DNA from: a virus
Reading direction: 5' to 3' (one strand)
DNA length: 42,959 bases
IMG/VR virus record: IMGVR_UViG_3300025769_000241
Span: 1 to 42,959 of that record
Shown here: piece by piece, positions 35,434-42,959 of the stretch
Position numbering within the stretch: the first letter of the stretch is position 1
Layout of the letters: every line of letters starts with the position of its first letter
Made by a program: the position numbers and the translations under genes
Notes under the pieces: generated by a model
The model's input: the letters and a program-made list of their open reading frames with translations, nothing else
Databases searched by the model: none
What the model was told of the DNA's origin: nothing

Positions 35434-37245
35434 ATGGCAGAAACATTAATCTCACCTGGTGTATTAGCAAGAGAAAACGACCAGTCATTTATCACGCAGC
35501 AACCCGTAACAGTGGGCGCTGCTATCGTAGGTCCTACAGTTAAAGGTCCTGTAGAAATCCCTACGTTAGTAACTTCATATTCAGATTACCAAAATCGTTT
35601 TGGAACTACTTTTACAAGCGCAAGTGAGAATTTTACATTTCTTACTTCAATTTCAGCTTATAATTATTTCCAAAATGGTGGTGAAACTTTACTAGTAACA
35701 AGAGTAGTATCTGGTTCCTCAGATTGGGATTATGCTAGTGCTAAGATATATACTTCAGCAAGTATTTCTGAATCATTTGCAGCTTCTAACGCGGCACTCC
35801 TTACAGCATCCTTTACTTTAGAAGTTATTGACAAAGGTAAATTGTTTAACAACTCAGGTTCAGCAGGTTCTCTTATAACAAATGGCTCAGGGTCATTAAT
35901 TTCAGGATCTAACGAAAATATTAGATGGGAAATTCAAAATCCTTCTAAAACTAATGGTACTTTTGATTTATTAATTAGAAGAGGTGACGATAATTACAAT
36001 AATAAAATTGTTTTAGAAACTTGGACTGGGTTATCTTTAGACCCAAAACAAGATAATTATATCTCTAAAGTAATTGGTGATCAATATTATAATTACGTAG
36101 CAAGTGAAAATTACATTGCTATTACGGGTTCATACAGAAATGCATCTCGTTACGTAAGAATAGCATCTGTAACTTCTAAAACTCCAAATTACTTCGATAA
36201 CGCAGGTAATGCTAAAAATGAGTATACGGGGTCAATTCCATTAGCAGGCAGTGGCTCAGTTAGTGGTGCTAATACTACAGGTTATATAGGTGGTACCTTT
36301 ACGGGTGGTACTGGTAGTGTAATCTCTGAGGAGGGTGCTAACAATATGTACAATAATATTGGATCTGGAACTAATAAAATTACTCAAGGTTTAGAAGGTA
36401 GTGATTATACTGATATGTTAAATCTTCTTTCAAACCAAGACGATTATGCATACAACGTACTAGTAACCCCAGGTTTAATTAACTCAAAACATACCTCACA
36501 AATTAGTACAGCATTACTTAATACTCAAGGAAGAGGAGACGCAATTTATGTATTAGATTTAGAAACCTATGGTGCTACTATTTCTAATGTTGAAACACAA
36601 GCTAACTCTAGAAATAGCTCATATGGTGCTGCTTACTGGCCTTGGTTACAAACTATCGACCCTGATACAGGTGACCAAGTATGGGTACCAGCTTCGACAA
36701 TGATTCCGGGGGTTTACGCGTTTAACGACAATGCCTCTGAACCATGGTTCGCTCCGGCGGGTATCAATAGAGGTGGTTTAACTACGGTAATTCGTCCTGA
36801 AAGAAAATTATCTCAATCTAACAGAGATACTTTATACTCAGCTAAAGTTAACCCAATTGCTTCATTCCCAGGTGTTGGAACTGTAGTATACGGTCAGAAA
36901 ACATTACAAAGACAAGCTTCTGCTTTAGATAGAGTAAATGTTAGAAGATTATTAATTCAATTAAAAGGCTACATTGGTCAAGTTGCTAAAAACTTAGTAT
37001 TCGAACAAAATACTGCTGCTACAAGAAATAGCTTCTTAAGTATAGTTAACCCATACTTAGAGTCAGTAGTTCAAAGACAAGGTTTATATGCGTTCAAAGT
37101 AGTAATGGATGAAAGTAATAACACTCCAGATGTAATCGATAGAAATCAGATGGTAGGTACTATTTACTTACAACCAACTAAAACAGCTGAATTCATATTA
37201 TTAGACTTTAACTTATTACCAACGGGAGCTACATTCCCATCATAA
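35434..37245 (+). CDS. Tail sheath protein, T4 gp18-like
   Basis: A 603-residue contractile tail sheath subunit. The N-terminus (LISPGVLARENDQSFITQQPVTVGAAIVGPTVKGP) is the conserved sheath opening in which the strand inserts into the neighbouring subunit. The C-terminal 130 residues carry the conserved helix-and-strand domain: ALDRVNVRRLLIQLKGYIGQ, an NTAATRNSFLSIVNPYL helix and a final strand ending in DFNLLPTGATFPS. The middle (about 100-330) is the variable surface domain, Ser/Gly/Asn-rich. Length is close to T4 gp18 (about 660). The tube gene follows as in T4. Confidence 0.93.
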   Translation: MAETLISPGVLARENDQSFITQQPVTVGAAIVGPTVKGPVEIPTLVTSYSDYQNRFGTTFTSASENFTFLTSISAYNYFQNGGETLLVTRVVSGSSDWDYASAKIYTSASISESFAASNAALLTASFTLEVIDKGKLFNNSGSAGSLITNGSGSLISGSNENIRWEIQNPSKTNGTFDLLIRRGDDNYNNKIVLETWTGLSLDPKQDNYISKVIGDQYYNYVASENYIAITGSYRNASRYVRIASVTSKTPNYFDNAGNAKNEYTGSIPLAGSGSVSGANTTGYIGGTFTGGTGSVISEEGANNMYNNIGSGTNKITQGLEGSDYTDMLNLLSNQDDYAYNVLVTPGLINSKHTSQISTALLNTQGRGDAIYVLDLETYGATISNVETQANSRNSSYGAAYWPWLQTIDPDTGDQVWVPASTMIPGVYAFNDNASEPWFAPAGINRGGLTTVIRPERKLSQSNRDTLYSAKVNPIASFPGVGTVVYGQKTLQRQASALDRVNVRRLLIQLKGYIGQVAKNLVFEQNTAATRNSFLSIVNPYLESVVQRQGLYAFKVVMDESNNTPDVIDRNQMVGTIYLQPTKTAEFILLDFNLLPTGATFPS

Positions 37246-37259
37246 GAATTTAAAGTTCG

Positions 37260-37271
37260 AATATTTATAAT
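37260..37271 (+). promoter_or_regulatory. Candidate late promoter motif (AATATTTATAAT)
   Basis: Consensus copy 18 bases upstream of the tail tube start, in a 44-base gap without a terminator, so the tube gene probably gets both read-through and its own transcript. Confidence 0.5.
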
Positions 37272-37289
37272 AGAATAAAATAGATAACA

Positions 37290-37778
37290 ATGGCAGTATT
37301 AGATCCTAACGAAATATTTTTTACAGCGTTTGAGCCAAAACAAACGAATAGATTTATCATGTATATTGATGGTACCCCAACATTCATGGTAAAAGGTGTT
37401 GGAGCTGTAACATTAACTCAAGGTTCTGTACCTTTAAACCACATTAACGTACAACGTTTCGTGAAAGGTAAAACAGTATGGAACCCTATCCAGTTTACAT
37501 TATTTGATCCAATTACACCTTCAGGTGCACAAGCTGTAATGGAGTGGGTACGTTTACACCACGAATCAGTAACAGGCCGTGATGGTTATAGTGACTTCTA
37601 TAAGAAAGACTTAACTTTCAACGTATTAGGCCCTGTTGGTGATGTAGTTTCAGAATGGATTATTAAAGGTGCTTTAATTACTGACGCTAATTTTGGTGAT
37701 TACAACTGGGATACTGTCGATCAGGCTGTAAACATCACAATGACTGTACAACCAGATTACTGTGTATTAAACTTCTAA
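37290..37778 (+). CDS. Tail tube protein, T4 gp19-like
   Basis: A 162-residue protein, the same size as T4 gp19 (163). It has the tube pattern KQTNRFIMYIDGTPTFMVKGVG near the start, PIQFTLFDPITPSGAQAVMEWVRLH in the middle, LDVLGPVG-like strand (FNVLGPVGDVVSEWIIKGALI), and a final NYNWDTVDQAVNITMTVQPDYC-like strand. It forms the hexameric rings of the inner tail tube. The position after the sheath gene and the terminator behind it support the assignment. Confidence 0.93.
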   Translation: MAVLDPNEIFFTAFEPKQTNRFIMYIDGTPTFMVKGVGAVTLTQGSVPLNHINVQRFVKGKTVWNPIQFTLFDPITPSGAQAVMEWVRLHHESVTGRDGYSDFYKKDLTFNVLGPVGDVVSEWIIKGALITDANFGDYNWDTVDQAVNITMTVQPDYCVLNF

Positions 37779-37800
37779 AAGAGTTTACATATTTTTTTAA

Positions 37801-37831
37801 AGAGAGCTTGGCTTCGGTTAAGCTCTTTTTT
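37801..37831 (+). terminator. Intrinsic terminator after tail tube gene
   Basis: Stem AGAGCTT / AAGCTCT extended by G-T pairs to a C(TTCG)G loop, a very stable UUCG tetraloop in RNA, followed by a T run. Confidence 0.93.
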
Positions 37832-37836
37832 ATCGT

Positions 37837-37847
37837 TATATTTATAC
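37837..37847 (+). promoter_or_regulatory. Candidate late promoter motif (TATATTTATAC)
   Basis: Near-consensus copy a few bases after the terminator, 28 bases upstream of the gp26-like start. Confidence 0.4.
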
Positions 37848-37875
37848 TCGAATAAAGTTATTACTAATAAAAGAT

Positions 37876-38601
37876 ATGGAATTTAAATTACCAACAGAAA
37901 TTGTTAAATTACCTTCACAAGGTTTAATTTATCCTGAATCTAACCCCCTTTCTTCGGGTGAAGTCGAAGTTAAATACATGACTGCAAAAGAAGAAGATAT
38001 CCTTACAAACTCTAATTATATCAATGACGGTACAGTATTAGACCGTTTAATGAAATCCCTTATTGTAAGTGATATTAATTACGATGATTTAATTATTGGT
38101 GATAAAAATGCTATTATGGTAGCATCTCGTATCTTAGGCTATGGTAAAAATTACTCTTTTATCTACGATGGTGAAGAGTATACAGTAGATTTAACTCAAT
38201 TAGAAAATAAAGAACTTAACTTAGATTTATTTAAAAATAGAGAAAATCGTTTTAGTTTTACTTTACCTTCTACAGACGTAACTATTGAGTTTAAAATTCT
38301 TACTCATGGTGATGAAAAAAGAATCACAGAAGAAGTAAAGAGTTTAAAGAAAATCAACTCAGAATCCTCTCCCGAACTTACAACTCGTTTAAAATACATG
38401 ATCCTTTCTGTAAATGGAAGTACAGAAAAAAAAGACATTCGAGAATTTGTCGATAATTATCTCCTAGCTCAGGATGCTAGGGCATTTAGAGCTTATTTGA
38501 ACGAATTGCAACCTGATGTTGACCTTACTTTTTTTCGTAGACGAACTGAAAGTAAAACACAGATTCCCATTGGACTTAGCTTTTTTTGGCCTGATATCTG
38601 A
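37876..38601 (+). CDS. Baseplate hub protein, T4 gp26-like
   Basis: A 241-residue protein of the T4 gp26 (T4_baseplate) family. Typical features are the opening IVKLPSQGLIYPESNPLSSGEVEVKYMTAKEEDILT, DRLMKSLI near residue 56 and the ending PIGLSFFWPDI, which is the usual end of gp26 in T4-like phages. T4 gp26 is about 208 residues. Two runs of seven Ts (38529-38535 and 38581-38587) lie in the overlap with the next gene; the second is 12 bases before the stop. The gene is followed by 51-like, 29-like and 48-like genes in the T4 order. Confidence 0.85.
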   Translation: MEFKLPTEIVKLPSQGLIYPESNPLSSGEVEVKYMTAKEEDILTNSNYINDGTVLDRLMKSLIVSDINYDDLIIGDKNAIMVASRILGYGKNYSFIYDGEEYTVDLTQLENKELNLDLFKNRENRFSFTLPSTDVTIEFKILTHGDEKRITEEVKSLKKINSESSPELTTRLKYMILSVNGSTEKKDIREFVDNYLLAQDARAFRAYLNELQPDVDLTFFRRRTESKTQIPIGLSFFWPDI

Positions 38602-38860
38602 GAAAGCAGCCGAAATTAGAAAACTTATTCTTACAGAAGTCCATGAAATAGTATTTCATGGTAATGGAGGTTATATTTGGAGTGAAGTATATAATATGCC
38701 TATATACTTAAGGAGATTTACTTTAGCTAAACTTAGAGAATATTACGATAACCAAGTTAAAGCATCCCAACCCAAAGATCCTAACAAACAAACCTTAGTA
38801 GACCCCTCAGGAAAGGTTAATGTTAAACAATTTAAATCTGTAAATTCTAAATATAAGTAA
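38516..38860 (+). CDS. T4 gp51-like hub assembly protein (putative), overlaps the gp26-like gene
   Basis: A frame of 114 codons that overlaps the end of the gp26-like gene by 86 bases in the +1 frame. Residues from about 27 (ISEKAAEIRKLILTEVHEIVFHG) and the MPIYLRRFTLAKLREYYDNQ segment look like genuine protein and resemble the small proteins encoded after gp26 in marine T4-like phages. The N-terminal 25 residues, encoded in the overlap, look much less protein-like. The real product may start at an internal non-ATG codon or be made by a frameshift from the gp26-like frame on the T7 run at 38581-38587. In T4, gene 51 follows 26 directly, which supports the name. Confidence 0.6.
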   Translation: MLTLLFFVDELKVKHRFPLDLAFFGLISEKAAEIRKLILTEVHEIVFHGNGGYIWSEVYNMPIYLRRFTLAKLREYYDNQVKASQPKDPNKQTLVDPSGKVNVKQFKSVNSKYK

Positions 38861-38873
38861 AATTGTATTTGTT

Positions 38874-38885
38874 AATATTTATTAC
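38874..38885 (+). promoter_or_regulatory. Candidate late promoter motif (AATATTTATTAC)
   Basis: Near-consensus copy 14 bases upstream of the tape-measure-like start. Confidence 0.4.
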
Positions 38886-38899
38886 ATATACATTATATT

Positions 38900-40744
38900 A
38901 TGGCAGGACTAGGAGATAATTTTAAAAAAGCAAACGAGGAAGCTAAAAAAATAAACGAAGAATTAGTTTATATTTTAGACGCTATCCAATCTATTGGTGC
39001 TAATTTAAACAATGCTTTCTCAGATGCAGTTGATAAAGCTGTTGAATTAGAAAAAGTTAGTGAAAGTCTTGGTGATATTCTTAAAAGAGGTTATAGTAAA
39101 GACCTTAAAGATATTGCTAAAATTTCTGAAGATCTTATTAAGGCTAATGCTAAACAACAAGCTGGAATTTTAAAATACTCAGAATTACAACGCCTTCAAA
39201 ACAAATTACTAGAAGCTAAAGCAATTAAAGAAGCTCGATTTAATCAAGCTAAAATTAATGGTATTGAACTTAGTGAAGAAGAAACTAAGGAGCTTGAAAA
39301 GCAAACTCAAGAAATTGAAAAACAGCTAGCATTATTAAACAAAAAGGCAAGAAGTAGAGGATTTTTCTTAGATGCTTTTGATGAATTATTTGGAGATAAA
39401 TTAAAAAAATTCAACGAAAAAGACCTTGGAATTCTAGTCTTACAACAAATGGGCAAAGCCATAAAATCAGCCGATACTAATGTAGCTGATTTTGGTAAAG
39501 CATTTGGTATTACTCGTGGAGAAGCCCTTAGATTTAATACTGAAATAGCTAAAAGTTCTTTAAAAGCTAGAACATTAGGAGTTAACCTAAACTCAGTTAA
39601 AGAAGCTATATTTGAAGTAAACAAAGCTTTAGGAGGAACTGCTTTTGCTTTTGAAGAAGATTTAAGAAACGATGTAGCTTTTCTACAAAAACGATTAGGC
39701 CTTTCAGCTGAAGAAGCAGCTAATCTAGCAATTGAATCTTTAAGTTCAGGTAGAGCTATTAGAGATGAAATAGTTCCTAATACTGAAAAAGTAATAAGAA
39801 ATATTAAAACCTCTACTGGGGTTGCCTTATCATTTAGAGATGTTTTACAAGACGCTGCTAAAGTATCAGGTGCTCTTAGATTAACCTTAGAAGCCCTCCC
39901 AGATGGAGTTGTTAACGCTACAGCAAAAGCTAAAGCTTTAGGAACTGAACTTGGAACTATTAGACAAATCCAAAAAGATTTTTTAGATATTGAAAGTTCA
40001 ATTACTAAACAAATCCAAGCCCAAGTATTAACCGGAAAAGAACTTAATCTAGAACAAGCTAGATATTATGCTTTAACCAATAATGTTGATGGGTTAATAG
40101 GAGAAATAGAAAAAAATCTAGGCTCTATTGAAGAGTTCCAACGTATGAATGTCTTCCAACAAGATGCTCTAGCACAAGCTATAGGTCTTACAGACGATAT
40201 GTACGCTGAAATTCTTAGAAAGAACGAATCTATTAATAATTCTTTAGAAACAGCAGTTGAAACACAAGGAGAATCTATAGCTAAAAATTCTAGTATGCTT
40301 AGTGTACAGGATCAGTTAGTAGAATCTTTAAATATGTTAAACACTACATTACAAACTTTAACTGGATTTTTAGGCGCAGCAGCTTTAGCAGCAGCTTTAC
40401 TAAATCCTTTTGGAGCTGCTTTTGGTTTAGCAGCACGTATTGGAGTAGGAGCTTTAGGAGTAGGGGCAATAGGAACAGCAGGAGCTGGACTAATTCCAAC
40501 AGGAGATTTAAGAATAGATCCAAATGGTGGGCCTATTGTAGCTTCACCCCAACAAGGAGCTATCTACCAAGGTAAACGTAGTGATGCCCTAGCAATGGGC
40601 CCAGGTGGCGGAAACAACCAAGAAGTAGTTTCAGCTATTAAACAATTAGGATCTGATATGAAAAATATGAAACTTCAACTTGCTATGGATAGTAGGAACT
40701 TAAACGATGCTATGATGACTTCTGGAGTTTCTTATTTAAGCTAA
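38900..40744 (+). CDS. Tape-measure / T4 gp29-like tail hub protein (putative)
   Basis: A 614-residue, largely helical protein. Residues 1-150 are coiled coil (many Lys/Glu, LQRLQNKLLEAKAIKEARF), residues 150-470 are helical with repeated Ala/Leu, and residues about 493-535 form a hydrophobic Ala/Gly-rich stretch (GFLGAAALAAALLNPFGAAFGLAARIGVGALGVG) as seen in tape measures, which insert into the membrane. The C-terminal 80 residues are Gly/Pro-rich and then charged. T4 gp29 has 590 residues, and gene order (26, 51, then 29) fits. At about 0.15 nm per residue it would predict a tail close to 92 nm. Confidence 0.7.
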   Translation: MAGLGDNFKKANEEAKKINEELVYILDAIQSIGANLNNAFSDAVDKAVELEKVSESLGDILKRGYSKDLKDIAKISEDLIKANAKQQAGILKYSELQRLQNKLLEAKAIKEARFNQAKINGIELSEEETKELEKQTQEIEKQLALLNKKARSRGFFLDAFDELFGDKLKKFNEKDLGILVLQQMGKAIKSADTNVADFGKAFGITRGEALRFNTEIAKSSLKARTLGVNLNSVKEAIFEVNKALGGTAFAFEEDLRNDVAFLQKRLGLSAEEAANLAIESLSSGRAIRDEIVPNTEKVIRNIKTSTGVALSFRDVLQDAAKVSGALRLTLEALPDGVVNATAKAKALGTELGTIRQIQKDFLDIESSITKQIQAQVLTGKELNLEQARYYALTNNVDGLIGEIEKNLGSIEEFQRMNVFQQDALAQAIGLTDDMYAEILRKNESINNSLETAVETQGESIAKNSSMLSVQDQLVESLNMLNTTLQTLTGFLGAAALAAALLNPFGAAFGLAARIGVGALGVGAIGTAGAGLIPTGDLRIDPNGGPIVASPQQGAIYQGKRSDALAMGPGGGNNQEVVSAIKQLGSDMKNMKLQLAMDSRNLNDAMMTSGVSYLS

Positions 40745-40754
40745 TATTTATAAT
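40743..40754 (+). promoter_or_regulatory. Candidate late promoter motif (AATATTTATAAT)
   Basis: Consensus copy overlapping the stop of the preceding gene by two bases and 11 bases upstream of the ATG at 40766. Confidence 0.45.
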
Positions 40755-40765
40755 AAAATAATACT

Positions 40766-41077
40766 ATGGGACTTTACGACAAATTTAAAAACCAAGATAC
40801 TACTCTCCACAAATATGATGGGAGAACCCCAGGTCAACCTAACCATGAAGGTGCTACAGCACAATCTAAATTACATGCTTTTAACAACCAACCTGGATAT
40901 TCTTTAGATGGTGCTTTTGATCCTGATGTAAGAAAATACGATGCTTCTTACGATAATGGTAAAGCTATTATTCTTCCTAGACCAAGTAAATTAGATTTAA
41001 ACGGTAAAACTCCTAAAGGATATGCTAATCCTGAAGGTATTCAATACTCTGGTAGAAATTTAGATTTAACCAATTAA
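40766..41077 (+). CDS. Small baseplate-region protein of unknown function
   Basis: A 103-residue polar protein rich in Asp, Asn, Gly and Tyr (YDGRTPGQPNHEG, FDPDVRKYDASYDNG). It has few hydrophobic clusters, so it is likely extended or disordered, like linker peptides found in baseplates. It lies four bases upstream of the gp48/54-like gene, which suggests a baseplate role. No family recognised. Confidence 0.65.
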   Translation: MGLYDKFKNQDTTLHKYDGRTPGQPNHEGATAQSKLHAFNNQPGYSLDGAFDPDVRKYDASYDNGKAIILPRPSKLDLNGKTPKGYANPEGIQYSGRNLDLTN

Positions 41078-41081
41078 TTAA

Positions 41082-42908
41082 ATGCCTTTAATTGATCTAA
41101 AGACCAACCTTAAATCCTTAAAGTATGGTAAGGATAGACCAGGTGGGGGATCAAGTAGTCAACCGTTTATAGTTCAACAAAATCTTGATGCTATAACCAC
41201 AGAAGACTTGGGCCGCACTGGTGGTCCTGACTTTGTCCTTCGAGGTGGTACTTTAGTCCCTACACGCTCAGCAGAAGATTTTTCTAGGTTATTTAAACTA
41301 TTTACAGAAACTCCTGTAGGTAGTGGATTTACTATAAAACAAAATCTTTTATCTCGTATAGGAACAGATATGGATGGTGGTTATCCAATTTTAGCTGCAC
41401 CCATAAAACTTCTTAACGGTCCCTTAAATCAAGGAATTTATACTCCTTTATCTACATGGCTCCAAGCTTTAGGTAATGCTGAAGGTTTACATTTATATAA
41501 ACAAGGTTTAAATCCATTTACTGGAGGTCCTAAATATACTACTATGATAGCTCCATTTGGTGCTGAAGAAGTAGGTATTAAAAATAAAAATCTAAATAGA
41601 TTAGTTTATCTATACAAAGATAAAGTAGCTTCTAGATCAGGCTCAAGTGACACAGTTTTATTTACTTATGGCGGTGGTCCTGGTTCTATTTTAGGTATAG
41701 GTAAAACTAATATTAAAACCGCTAGCGATAGAACACCTTTTATTGGATTTGGAAGAGATAAATCAATTAAATATACTACTTTTAGTCAACTCCAACTAGA
41801 AAATCTTTCAACTAGCTTTGCATTCGCTACCCAATTTTCAGCATTTGGTATATCTCAACCTTTTGTAGTAGGATCAGGTGGTGTTACTACAGTTCAAGAT
41901 TTTAGAAAATTCCTTTCAGATAAACCTAAATCTTTAATTTCAGATTCACCTGACTATCTCCGCCAAAATATTGAACAAAGAGTTAATTTAGGTGATCCTG
42001 GTAAACGTGATGTAGATAGAAGTAACTATACTAGAGGTATAGTAGATCCTGTAACTAAAAAACCTCAACCACTAGATAGAACTAACGCTTTTTACCTTTA
42101 TAAAAGTGGTCAAGTAACTACTGATAAACGTAAAAACGATTTAGTTAAATTTAGAATAGCTACTATAGATAATAACAATCCATCTCAAGCTGTATTTGCC
42201 CACTTTAGAGCATATATCAACTCATTCACAGATAGTATGAGAGGAAGTTGGAATAGCTTTAAATATTTAGGTAGAGGTGAAGATTTCTTTACATATCAAG
42301 GATATTCAAACACTGTAGACATGAGTTTTACAGTAGTAGCCCAATCTATCCAGGAACTATCTATTATGTTCCAAAAATTAAACTATTTAAAATCATCATT
42401 AGCCCCAGATTACTCAGATTCGGGTTATATGAGAGGTAACATCCATCGTTTATCTTTAGGAGGATATTTTTATGAAACCCCCGGTATTATAGAAGCTTTA
42501 ACTTATGTTATCCCTAACGATACTACTTGGGAAATTGGTATACCAGCTTCTAGAGAACAATCTACAGAAGCTCAAGGTAGTAATGGATTCACAGATAGTG
42601 CTGTAAAAGAATTACCTCATAGAATTGAGGTTTCTATGACGTTTAGACCTATTTATAAATTCCTCCCAGAAAAAGTAAAAGATATAAACGCAGCTGGGAA
42701 TATTAAACAAAGATTCATATCATTAGAAGATAGTTTAAATGGAAATAATTTATATGCTAATGGAGTAGCTAATGTTTATAGGGCTAAAGATCACCAAATT
42801 ATAGGTAATTCTCAAAATCAAGTTACTCCACAACCAACCCAAGATCAATTAGATCAATTAGAAGCAGCAATTAGAGGAAATCAAATATTAGGAAGTGAAG
42901 GATTTTAA
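41082..42908 (+). CDS. Baseplate tube-junction protein, T4 gp48/gp54-like (putative)
   Basis: A 608-residue protein. The C-terminal half contains FRAYINSFTDSMRGSWNSFKYLGRGEDF, SNTVDMSFTVVAQS and YFYETPGIIEALTYVIPNDTTWEI, the pattern of tube-like beta-sandwich proteins that join baseplate to tail tube. The first 330 residues are less conserved and Gly/Pro/Asn-rich. It is longer than T4 gp48 (364) or gp54 (320), so a fusion of two such domains or an N-terminal extension is possible. Order after the tape-measure-like gene matches T4 29-48-54. Confidence 0.65.
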   Translation: MPLIDLKTNLKSLKYGKDRPGGGSSSQPFIVQQNLDAITTEDLGRTGGPDFVLRGGTLVPTRSAEDFSRLFKLFTETPVGSGFTIKQNLLSRIGTDMDGGYPILAAPIKLLNGPLNQGIYTPLSTWLQALGNAEGLHLYKQGLNPFTGGPKYTTMIAPFGAEEVGIKNKNLNRLVYLYKDKVASRSGSSDTVLFTYGGGPGSILGIGKTNIKTASDRTPFIGFGRDKSIKYTTFSQLQLENLSTSFAFATQFSAFGISQPFVVGSGGVTTVQDFRKFLSDKPKSLISDSPDYLRQNIEQRVNLGDPGKRDVDRSNYTRGIVDPVTKKPQPLDRTNAFYLYKSGQVTTDKRKNDLVKFRIATIDNNNPSQAVFAHFRAYINSFTDSMRGSWNSFKYLGRGEDFFTYQGYSNTVDMSFTVVAQSIQELSIMFQKLNYLKSSLAPDYSDSGYMRGNIHRLSLGGYFYETPGIIEALTYVIPNDTTWEIGIPASREQSTEAQGSNGFTDSAVKELPHRIEVSMTFRPIYKFLPEKVKDINAAGNIKQRFISLEDSLNGNNLYANGVANVYRAKDHQIIGNSQNQVTPQPTQDQLDQLEAAIRGNQILGSEGF

Positions 42909-42911
42909 ATA

Positions 42912-42959
42912 ATGGATAGATATCAAGACATACCAATCACTAAAGATTTAGAAGGTACT
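42912..42959 (+). CDS. Start of a probable gp53-like baseplate wedge protein (3' end cut off)
   Basis: An open frame of 16 codons to the window edge, starting ATG three bases after the previous stop. It encodes MDRYQDIPITKDLEGT, which resembles the RY-x-x-I-P-I / D-x-x-G opening of gp53-type wedge proteins of T4-like phages. Only the first residues are visible. Confidence 0.5.
   Translation, partial: MDRYQDIPITKDLEGT

Noticed and set aside
1-42959. tRNA genes, insertion sequences, integrase or attachment sites
   Set aside because: None seen in either orientation; intergenic gaps are too short (at most about 133 bases) and are accounted for by terminators, motifs and leaders.

Overview
This window looks like part of the virion-structure region of a large, AT-rich, contractile-tailed (T4-like) bacteriophage. 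All genes are on the + strand. The T4-type morphogenesis genes fall into two blocks. The left block (1-5.4 kb) has the 3' end of a gp23-like major capsid gene, a PhoH-family ATPase, an unknown small protein, and neck/tail-completion genes resembling T4 gp13, gp14 and gp15. The right block (35.4-43 kb) has tail sheath (gp18-like), tail tube (gp19-like), a gp26-like/gp51-like pair, a tape-measure/gp29-like protein, a gp48/54-like baseplate protein and the first codons of a probable gp53-like wedge protein. The order 26-51-29-48 is the T4 order, which supports the weaker calls. The host cannot be named. Start codons are mostly preceded by A-rich sequence without a clear Shine-Dalgarno, which would fit a Bacteroidota host but is not proof.

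Between the blocks lies about 21 kb of fibre genes (5.4-26.8 kb) built from Gly-X-Y repeats of two chemical types. The first type is Pro-free and Ser/Thr-rich (GTS/GSS triplets). It is found in three proteins, one of them 2710 residues long with about 740 consecutive triplets. The second type is collagen-like ([12 protein letters not shown]). It is found in two tandem proteins, and the second of these has four small carbohydrate-binding-module-like domains set into the rod. Two duplicated fibre or adaptor proteins sit between them.

Immediately downstream (26.8-35.1 kb) is an apparent operon of eight tightly packed genes, seven of them enzymes or probable enzymes. The first is a 786-residue fusion of a GT4-like glycosyltransferase, a GT25-type (collagen galactosyltransferase-like) domain and a C-terminal domain that aligns by eye with the catalytic domain of animal lysyl hydroxylases (PLOD). 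It is followed by a second 2-oxoglutarate/Fe(II) oxygenase, two tandem glycosyltransferase-like paralogues, a fusion of a GT4 domain with a TibC/Aah-like O-heptosyltransferase domain, a methyltransferase, a further glycosyltransferase-like protein and a small coiled-coil protein. I infer that the window encodes a self-contained fibre-modification system. In this model, lysines of the collagen fibres are hydroxylated and glycosylated by the PLOD/GT25 fusion, and the Ser/Thr of the GTS fibres are O-glycosylated by the TibC-like enzyme. This is the most exciting feature of the window.

Regulation: four strong hairpin-plus-T-run terminators are visible. A recurrent motif close to AATATTTATAAY lies 11-28 bases upstream of most genes that begin after an intergenic gap (70 bases in one case), often directly after a terminator. 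It is absent from genes that abut or overlap their upstream neighbour, so it is probably a phage late promoter. No intergenic stretch exceeds 300 bases, and I saw no tRNA, CRISPR array or insertion sequence.
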